Positions 1 through 5,124 of a stretch of DNA of 7,201 nucleotides are shown here, in pieces. The stretch lies in the NCBI GenBank assembly GCA_024275615.1, contig JAJRYU010000782.1:1-7201 (forward strand). Reading direction: 5' to 3'. A program made the translations under genes and the position numbers. Position 1 is the first letter of the stretch; each line of letters starts with the position of its first letter. The stretch is from Planctomycetota bacterium (lineage in GTDB: Bacteria; Planctomycetota; GCA-002687715; DRQF01). The notes beneath the pieces were generated by a model, which was not told where the DNA came from, did no database searches, and saw only the letters and a program-made list of their open reading frames with translations.

Positions 1-111
1 ATAAGTATTTTTAGGAATGCGTATTTTTCCGGTCGCGTTAAGATATTTTAAACATAAAAATAAAGCATTAGTGCAACTATCTGTGGCTACTGCGTATTTG
101 CTCCCGGCAAA
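1..111 (-). other. DegT/DnrJ/EryC1/StrS aminotransferase-like fragment joined in frame to the VWA gene
   Basis: Residues 396-432 of the frame above (FAGSKYAVATDSCTNALFL, then a Lys/Leu-rich helix and IPKNTY at the edge) do not fit a VWA domain. They do fit the N-terminal part of PLP-dependent DegT-family sugar aminotransferases, where a G-x-K/Y-A-V strand precedes an S-[GC]-T-x-AL phosphate-binding turn, a Leu-rich helix and a 'IP..TY/F' strand. By hand count only 22 of the first 80 bases are G or C, far below the rest of the window, and the codons shift to TTA, TTT, AAA and TAT. This supports a different source for this stretch. It could be a chimeric contig end or a genuine recombination product. 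The assignment is from recognised motifs only, over 37 residues. Confidence 0.6.
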
Positions 112-1296
112 GCGGGCCAGAGCGTTGGCATCAGAGACGCCGACGTTGAAATCTCCGTCTGTGGCCAGAACAACTCGATTGATCCCTCCCTTGATGAGAG
201 AATCCACGGCTAACTTGTAGGCCATTTGCAAACCTTGTTCACCGTTCGTCGACCCCCGGGCCGTCAATGCGGCGATCGATTGAGCGATCAGATTTTTGCG
301 ATTCCCTGGTGTCGAAGGAAGCACAATACGGGCCCGATTGGAATAAGTGACGATGGCTACACAATCGTCTTCGTTCAATGACGCCAAGAGAGTCATCATC
401 GATTTCTTGAGAAGTTCGATTTTCTTGGCTCCACGCATCGATCCGGATACGTCGAGGAGAAAAACAAGATTCGCCGGAAGCCTTGAGGCCTTGTCAACAA
501 GAGGAGCACCTACACCGATGCGCACAAGCTTATTACTTGGATTCCAAGGACAGGTTGCGACTTCAGCCCAAGTGCTCAAGTCTTCTCCCTTTGCCGGTTC
601 GGGCAGGGAATAAGTGAAGTAGTTGAGAAACTCCTCGGTCCGTACTGATCCCCTGGGAACAGCAGCACTTGTGTTTAGAAAGCCACGTACTTCTGAGTAG
701 GAAGCCGTATCCACGTCAACTGAGAAGGTGGAGAAGGCTCGGTTTAGTGTGTCTGTAAACGTCTCGACAAAGGGCGAATCTATTGTCCGACGGGAACGTA
801 AGGAACGCGACCGCAGAATAGACCTCTTCGTCGATCTACCCCGTCCTCTTCTTGCCCGTCTCCGCCCTCCCCGACGTCCACCGAACGATCCGCTGGAGCC
901 GCCCCCAAGACCGATGGCATCGTTCTTGTGCTTGATTCCGCCAGAGTTCTGGGCGGCAACCGAGGGAGTTGCTGTCGCTTTGGGAACAGCAGAAGGAGCT
1001 GGGTGGCTCTTTGCGCCTGATCTCTGGGTGATGGCAGGCGCGGCTTCTTCGTCTATTTCGACATGATCGACGACCTCCGTGGCAAGCATATCGCTTGATG
1101 ATTCGGCAAGTCCTTGAGGCTCTGTCGGCAACACCTCAGCTGGTTCGTCGGCCCCTGTGGACTGCCTTATTGGTGGAATCCTTTGCGCCACCACTCCCTT
1201 GGAGTTCTTCGCGTCATCGCTTGAATTTTCACCCCAGTAGACAAACACCAGCCCAAGGGCGCAAAGCGCCACCATCGCCACAACAAGATTCTTCAT
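1..1296 (-). CDS. VWA-domain protein, YfbK-like, membrane-anchored, 3' end missing
   Basis: The frame is open from ATG at 1296 to the window edge (432 codons, no stop), so the gene is partial at its 3' end. A hydrophobic stretch at residues ~4-20 follows a single Lys and suggests a signal anchor. There is no good lipobox. Residues ~25-130 are a low-complexity Pro/Ala/Glu spacer, then a Gly-rich and Arg-rich tract (~130-170). Residues ~175-265 match the N-terminal domain typical of YfbK-type proteins (FSVDVDTASY, then RTEEFLNYF). The VWA domain starts near 273 with a full metal-ion-dependent adhesion site: DVSGS at 282-286, Thr350 in GSTNG, and ATDGD at 378-382. The family usually continues with the rest of the VWA domain and a C-terminal DUF3520-type region. 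Here VWA similarity stops near residue 395 and the frame runs into unrelated sequence (see 1-111). The role is probably protein binding at the cell envelope; the specific function is unknown. The family call is firm for 112-1296. Confidence 0.85.
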   Translation of the reverse strand, partial: MKNLVVAMVALCALGLVFVYWGENSSDDAKNSKGVVAQRIPPIRQSTGADEPAEVLPTEPQGLAESSSDMLATEVVDHVEIDEEAAPAITQRSGAKSHPAPSAVPKATATPSVAAQNSGGIKHKNDAIGLGGGSSGSFGGRRGGRRRARRGRGRSTKRSILRSRSLRSRRTIDSPFVETFTDTLNRAFSTFSVDVDTASYSEVRGFLNTSAAVPRGSVRTEEFLNYFTYSLPEPAKGEDLSTWAEVATCPWNPSNKLVRIGVGAPLVDKASRLPANLVFLLDVSGSMRGAKKIELLKKSMMTLLASLNEDDCVAIVTYSNRARIVLPSTPGNRKNLIAQSIAALTARGSTNGEQGLQMAYKLAVDSLIKGGINRVVLATDGDFNVGVSDANALARFAGSKYAVATDSCTNALFLCLKYLNATGKIRIPKNTY

Positions 1297-1302
1297 GGTT
1301 TT

Positions 1303-1306
1303 CTCC
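1303..1306 (-). promoter_or_regulatory. Ribosome binding site of the VWA gene
   Basis: GGAG on the minus strand lies 6 bases before the ATG at 1296. It supports this start, which is also the one that places the hydrophobic segment at the protein's N terminus. Confidence 0.7.
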
Positions 1307-1465
1307 GCTGCTTTTCAAACGGAGTCCCACCCATGAGGTTCAGTTTTTGTTGTCTTAGCCCATTCGCCAAAGTCGTTTTCAGAGAAGCACCCTTTGGGAA
1401 AACTCGGAGTTTCTTCGTTACTCGGGAATGAGAGGATCGTCATGGAGGACGTCCACAGTGGATAC

Positions 1466-1469
1466 GGAG
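1466..1469 (+). promoter_or_regulatory. Ribosome binding site that fixes the peroxidase start
   Basis: GGAG sits 6 bases before ATG 1476. This favours 1476 over the in-frame ATG at 1428, which would bury the signal peptide 16 residues inside the protein. Confidence 0.7.
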
Positions 1470-1475
1470 ATAGCG

Positions 1476-2699
1476 ATGAAGTGCCTTTTCTTGACACTCA
1501 CAGTTTCTTGTCAGCTCATGTTGCTTCCTCTTTGGGGGCAAAAAGACACCCACAAGGTCAAGGACGAACGCCAGGCATATCGTGTGGCCTTGGGGCGCAG
1601 CCTCTTTCGCAGCCCACACTTGAGCGGCAAGAAACAAATGACATGTGCGACCTGTCATGAACCCAGCTACTCCTTTACCGATGGCGTCGCCGAGTCTCCC
1701 GGCATCTTAGGAACAGGAGTTGGACGTAACTCGCCGACAATGTTCGCTATCGCTCATGTCCCTCAATTCCCCGGCCCTAGGCTCGCCAATGCGTCACCAC
1801 TAAAATCAAGTCAGGCACTCACCTTGGCGGAGCGTTGCCTAGTGCCCATCGAAAATCCTTTAGAAATGGCCTCAAGCGTCAAAGATGCCATTGGGCGCCT
1901 GAAGAATTCTCAAGGCATGAAAGCAAGTTTTGAACGGGCCTATGGTCCCGGCATCTTGGGGATTACCGCTAAGCGCGTCGGCGAAGCTCTGGCGGCCTAC
2001 TTGTCAACCATCGAGGCACCTAACAGTCCATACCGCAATTTCCTCGCTGGGGACCAAAACGCGTTGAGTACTTTCGAGCGCCGTGGGCTGAAGATCTTCC
2101 AAGGGGGCGGTCAATGTGCCCACTGTCACTCGGGTGAAGCCCTCAGTGACGGGCTCCTCCATACCGCCTTTCTCCCGGGCAGCGCGCGCGATGTGGCCCA
2201 GAGCCAACGTGGCCTCATCTTGGCGGCAAAGGCGCGCCGCAGCTTCGCCAACATGAAAATGCAACTGCCCGAAACCGGCATCGGCCGTGAGCTGTTCGAT
2301 CGCTTGGCCCCCCAGCTTCAAGGTTGCGATGCGACCATGTCAGCAAGTGCGAACCGCCGAACCACTTATGATGGCCAAGACCCGAGTTTTAAACAGATGC
2401 ACACTCTTTCGCTTTGGGATGTAGCGCGCACAGGCCCCTATTTTCGCGATGGTTCGGTGGCTACATTGGAGCAGACTATCCAAACCCATGTCAGTGAACT
2501 CAGACAGGTGAGAGCCAACTGGAAACGTGTCCGCAACTTGCGCAAGCAAGCCAATCGAAGAGCAGGCTCAAAGACGGCAAAGAGACTCTTGCCAAAATGG
2601 ATTGGGCACCCCAAGGGAGTTCCAACACCCGATGACCTGACCGCCGGCGATCTGCAAGCCGTCTTGGCGTTTTTGAAAACACTATCGCCGAGAAGTTAG
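1476..2699 (+). CDS. Di-heme cytochrome c peroxidase / MauG-family protein
   Basis: The protein is 407 residues from ATG 1476. Residues 1-21 (MKCLFLTLTV onward) look like a Sec signal peptide, so the mature protein should be periplasmic, where c-type hemes are attached. Two CxxCH heme sites are present: CATCH at 57-61 and CAHCH at 214-218, spaced as in the bacterial cytochrome c peroxidase/MauG family. Other family marks are FTDG (67-70), RNSPTM (84-89), PIENPLEM (124-131), the SPYRNFLAGD stretch before the second heme, and LSLWDVARTGPYFRDGS with ATLEQ (311-332). Members reduce hydrogen peroxide with electrons from small cytochromes, or oxidise protein or small-molecule substrates as MauG does; the substrate cannot be read here. 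Two oddities: the usual WDGR segment ahead of the PIENP motif appears replaced by KSSQ (110-113), and the usual His of PY-x-HDG is Arg324. An unusually basic stretch (~343-375) precedes the C terminus. The gene is divergent from the VWA gene and upstream of the phosphoesterase gene. Confidence 0.9.
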   Translation: MKCLFLTLTVSCQLMLLPLWGQKDTHKVKDERQAYRVALGRSLFRSPHLSGKKQMTCATCHEPSYSFTDGVAESPGILGTGVGRNSPTMFAIAHVPQFPGPRLANASPLKSSQALTLAERCLVPIENPLEMASSVKDAIGRLKNSQGMKASFERAYGPGILGITAKRVGEALAAYLSTIEAPNSPYRNFLAGDQNALSTFERRGLKIFQGGGQCAHCHSGEALSDGLLHTAFLPGSARDVAQSQRGLILAAKARRSFANMKMQLPETGIGRELFDRLAPQLQGCDATMSASANRRTTYDGQDPSFKQMHTLSLWDVARTGPYFRDGSVATLEQTIQTHVSELRQVRANWKRVRNLRKQANRRAGSKTAKRLLPKWIGHPKGVPTPDDLTAGDLQAVLAFLKTLSPRS

Positions 2700-2921
2700 C
2701 CCACATTGTCATGACCACCTTGTGGCCAGTGAGAAATCTCGAGAATTCGAAGACTAACCTTTGGATTCGACTCAAAGTAGGCATACGAATCCCTGGCCGC
2801 AGCTAACCACGATCTCATGAACAAGGCGGCCGAGCTTGACTTCCTAATCCGGCAATCGTCCTTTTCTCAACGCGAGTCCTTGACTAACATCGAGACGAAC
2901 TCGCAACGAGGAAAAAAAACG
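2700..2921. other. Intergenic region between the peroxidase and phosphoesterase genes
   Basis: This 222-bp gap has no recognisable gene. CCACA (2701-2705) and TGTGG (2721-2725) can pair just after the peroxidase stop, but the loop is 15 bases and no T-run follows, so it is a weak terminator candidate at best. The phosphoesterase frame stays open back to an ATG at 2817, but that extension is polar and would sit in front of the signal sequence, so I treat it as leader. The gap is long enough for a separate promoter, though I cannot identify one. Confidence 0.4.
2908..2912 (+). promoter_or_regulatory. Ribosome binding site that fixes the phosphoesterase start
   Basis: GAGGA lies 9 bases before ATG 2922, separated by an A-run. 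It favours 2922 over the upstream ATG at 2817 and puts the hydrophobic signal segment at the N terminus. Confidence 0.6.
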
Positions 2922-3965
2922 ATGGCTCGTATCTTGCTCTTTATTGCATCTTTGGTGGTGGCACTTTTGTCCTTGAGTTGTTCCAATGATGAAAAGCCAC
3001 AAGCGACGATTCCCACGGCAGATTTGCTCCCTGACCTCGTTTCCATGAATCGATTGCCTCTGCCAGAGCGAGAAAAAGGCCCCTTTCGTTTCATCACCTT
3101 GGGACATCTCTATGGCCAACCCGGCCTCAAGCACGATCGTCCCGCCCCTTCTTTTGTTTCTTCCATCCCCAGACTGAATGCCCTCAATCCAGAACTTTGC
3201 GTCTTATTGGGAGACTGTTTCTATCTCTGGAAAGATGAGGAGATCAAAAGTACGCTCAAGATTCTCGGTACACTGAGTTGCCCGGTTATCAATGCACCGG
3301 GGAACCACGACCTCGTGGTAAGAAAAATGTACAACAAGCTCTTCGGAACGACGTACTTCGCTTTTTCGTATCGCGGTTCAAGATTCGTCATCCTCGATAC
3401 TGAGCTTGATATTTGGAATATCAGCGACGAACAGCTCACCTTTCTCTATTCGGAACTTGCTCAATGCGAAGGAGACGACGCGCCGCAGAATCTCTTTGTT
3501 TTCGGGCACAAAGTTATTTGGGCTGGGACTCAAGAAACTGTGGTCTGCGCCGTGGGTGGGAATGATCCGGCGGGGTTGCAGGTTTTTGCGACTCGGCCCA
3601 AGGATCGGCCAATGTTCAACCGCGACATTCGTCCACGACTACGCTTGGCATCAAAAAAAGTCCCCATCTATTGGTTCGCCGGTGACATCGGTGCTTTTCG
3701 GCGCTCGATCCACTTGTTTCGACAAGAAGATACGAAGGAACCCGGCACTCAACTCACTTACTTAGCTGTCGGAATTGGTGATCGACCCCGTGATGCCGCT
3801 CTTGTCATTGACGTCGATAAGAAAGGCCAAGCAACCATCCGCGGCTTCGAAATGCAGACAGGAAAGTTCATCGACATGACCGATCATGGTGCTGCCCACT
3901 GGGACCCTAAGATCCTCCCTGGTGGAAGAATTCCAGACGTATTTGAACCCTATTTAGAAAAATAG
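2922..3965 (+). CDS. Calcineurin-like metallophosphoesterase, exported (possible lipoprotein)
   Basis: The protein is 347 residues from ATG 2922. Residues 1-19 (MARILLFIASLVVALLSLS) are a signal segment followed by Cys20. The -3 residue is Ser rather than Leu, so the lipobox is imperfect and lipidation is only possible. The calcineurin-like fold shows as LLGDCF (95-100), APGNHD (125-130), LDTE (158-161), FGHK (194-197) and FAGDIG (252-257), in the usual order. These motifs normally hold two metal ions that hydrolyse phosphoester bonds. The first motif, usually D-x-H, reads GHLYG (61-65), and the last, usually GHxH, reads AGDIG. The metal site is therefore non-canonical; this may be typical of a subfamily rather than decay, since the rest of the protein is intact. 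The substrate is unknown. It is codirectional with the peroxidase gene 222 bp upstream and convergent with the nif3-like gene, 32 bp between stops. Confidence 0.8.
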   Translation: MARILLFIASLVVALLSLSCSNDEKPQATIPTADLLPDLVSMNRLPLPEREKGPFRFITLGHLYGQPGLKHDRPAPSFVSSIPRLNALNPELCVLLGDCFYLWKDEEIKSTLKILGTLSCPVINAPGNHDLVVRKMYNKLFGTTYFAFSYRGSRFVILDTELDIWNISDEQLTFLYSELAQCEGDDAPQNLFVFGHKVIWAGTQETVVCAVGGNDPAGLQVFATRPKDRPMFNRDIRPRLRLASKKVPIYWFAGDIGAFRRSIHLFRQEDTKEPGTQLTYLAVGIGDRPRDAALVIDVDKKGQATIRGFEMQTGKFIDMTDHGAAHWDPKILPGGRIPDVFEPYLEK

Positions 3966-3997
3966 CTCAGAACGAAGGCATCCGGGCCTCATGTCCC

Positions 3998-5119
3998 TCA
4001 GACGATGGTTAGCGGATCGTGGTCTGTTTGGGCGACGACAAACTCGACAGATGCCAGACTGCTATTGAGGCGCTCGGCGTAAGTCTTGAGAAAACCACGC
4101 TCCGTATTTGTGTGGTCGCAGAGAATCACGGTTTGTCCATTCTCAACGCAGGCAAGAACATCATGGTGACGCATTTCTCCAGTCACAATGAGGTCAACAT
4201 TCTGGCCAAGAACAACACTGGCCCCCGCTCCAGCGCAAACGGCCACGGTTTCAATCGTTGCACCGCCACCGTCAGGCCGAGCCACACGAATATGATCCAA
4301 GGTTAAGTGCTGCTTAATTCTCTTGACTACCGTCGACAAAGAAATGGGCCGAGGCAATCTCCCCATGCGACCTTGCCCCAAGCCAGACTTCGGCCGCGGT
4401 CTCAGACTAAAAGCGTCCCAGGCCGCTTCCTCATAGGGGTGGCACGCTTCTATGACCCGCGCGACTGATGCAAGATCTTCTTGCCGGCAAACCATTTCTA
4501 ATCTCACTTCGTCGACACGTTCCAATTGGCCAGATTGACCAATACGTGGCATCGAATTCTCGCCGCCTCTGAAGGTACCTTGGCCTTCTAACTCAAAAGA
4601 ACAACTCGAATAGTCGCCGATGCGCCCACAACCAAGCTCAACCAAAGATTGACGTACGGACTCGACGTGCGTGTCAGGGACAAAGACAACGATTTTTGTG
4701 TCCATGCCACCAGGAAACTCCGCCCTCTTGTCGATTGCGACGATGTCCTTGGTGCCCAACCCACTGATCAGCCAATCATTGACACCGCCTATGGCAGCAT
4801 CCAAGGCAGTGTGGGGTGAATAGACGGCAATGCCCTTCCTAATAGCCGCCAAGATAACCTGTTGATGCGGAGTCTTTTGCAAGAGCCGTTTGAATCCGGT
4901 GAAGATTGGCGGGTGATAGCTGATTATGAAGTCACAACCACGATCAAGACATTCCTGAAAGACTGTCTGACCCAGATCGATAGTTAGGATGGCTTTTTTG
5001 ACCGAAGCATTGGCTTTGGGCTCAACAAGAAGCCCGACGTTGTCCCACTCCTCTGCCAAATGCAAAGGAGCGATCCCTTCCAAGACTGCGACCACATCTT
5101 TTAGTTTTGTTCGACTCAT
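3998..5119 (-). CDS. NIF3-family dinuclear metal-binding protein (NIF3L1/YbgI/YqfO type)
   Basis: The protein is 373 residues from ATG 5119. An in-frame TTG at 5128 overlaps the aceE stop and would add three residues; ATG is preferred, but neither has a strong Shine-Dalgarno, so translation is probably coupled to aceE. The N-terminal half carries EEWDNVGLL (23-31), SYHPPIF (67-73, metal His69) and SPHTALDAAIGGVND (101-115, His103 and Asp107). The C-terminal half carries MGRL (252-255), TGEMRHHD (313-320) and DHTNTERG (335-342, His336 and Glu340). These residues form the dinuclear metal site of the fold. Residues ~139-240 are the extra domain that separates the halves in long family members; it resembles PII/CutA-like inserts. 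The family's biochemical role is unsettled; the common label 'GTP cyclohydrolase 1 type 2' is weakly supported. Wording of the motifs and the C-terminal TDHDPL is strikingly like animal NIF3L1. It is probably cytosolic and cotranscribed with aceE. Confidence 0.9.
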   Translation of the reverse strand: MSRTKLKDVVAVLEGIAPLHLAEEWDNVGLLVEPKANASVKKAILTIDLGQTVFQECLDRGCDFIISYHPPIFTGFKRLLQKTPHQQVILAAIRKGIAVYSPHTALDAAIGGVNDWLISGLGTKDIVAIDKRAEFPGGMDTKIVVFVPDTHVESVRQSLVELGCGRIGDYSSCSFELEGQGTFRGGENSMPRIGQSGQLERVDEVRLEMVCRQEDLASVARVIEACHPYEEAAWDAFSLRPRPKSGLGQGRMGRLPRPISLSTVVKRIKQHLTLDHIRVARPDGGGATIETVAVCAGAGASVVLGQNVDLIVTGEMRHHDVLACVENGQTVILCDHTNTERGFLKTYAERLNSSLASVEFVVAQTDHDPLTIV

Positions 5120-5124
5120 AGGAC

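Larger units (their letters stand above)
1297..1475. other. Divergent intergenic region between the VWA and peroxidase genes
   Basis: This 179-bp stretch must carry the promoters of both divergent genes. I cannot point to a convincing -35/-10 pair on either strand. It contains a dyad AAACTC-G-GAGTTT at 1400-1412; the one-base centre makes it a better candidate for a protein-binding site than for an RNA hairpin, but it may be chance. An in-frame ATG at 1428 would add 16 polar residues before the peroxidase signal peptide and is disfavoured. Confidence 0.45.

Noticed and set aside
17..220. Plus-strand open frame at the left edge
   Set aside because: It is antisense to the VWA/aminotransferase frame, which carries the recognisable motifs, and its translation resembles nothing I know.
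1428..1475. Longer N terminus for the peroxidase from ATG 1428
   Set aside because: The 16 added residues are polar and would displace the signal peptide; GGAG is correctly spaced for ATG 1476.
2738..2751. Overlapping palindromes CTCGAG, GAATTC and TTCGAA, like a cloning linker
   Set aside because: The cluster sits in ordinary intergenic DNA with no vector sequence on either side; overlapping 6-base palindromes can arise by chance.
2817..2921. Longer N terminus for the phosphoesterase from ATG 2817
   Set aside because: The 35 added residues are polar and precede a clear signal segment; GAGGA supports ATG 2922.
3950..3965. Hairpin CTATTT-AGAA-AAATAG at the end of the phosphoesterase gene, as a terminator
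   Set aside because: The stem is almost all A/T, lies within the last codons, and is not followed by a T-run on the plus strand. A second 4-bp stem (AGGC/GCCT, 3976-3989) is also too weak.
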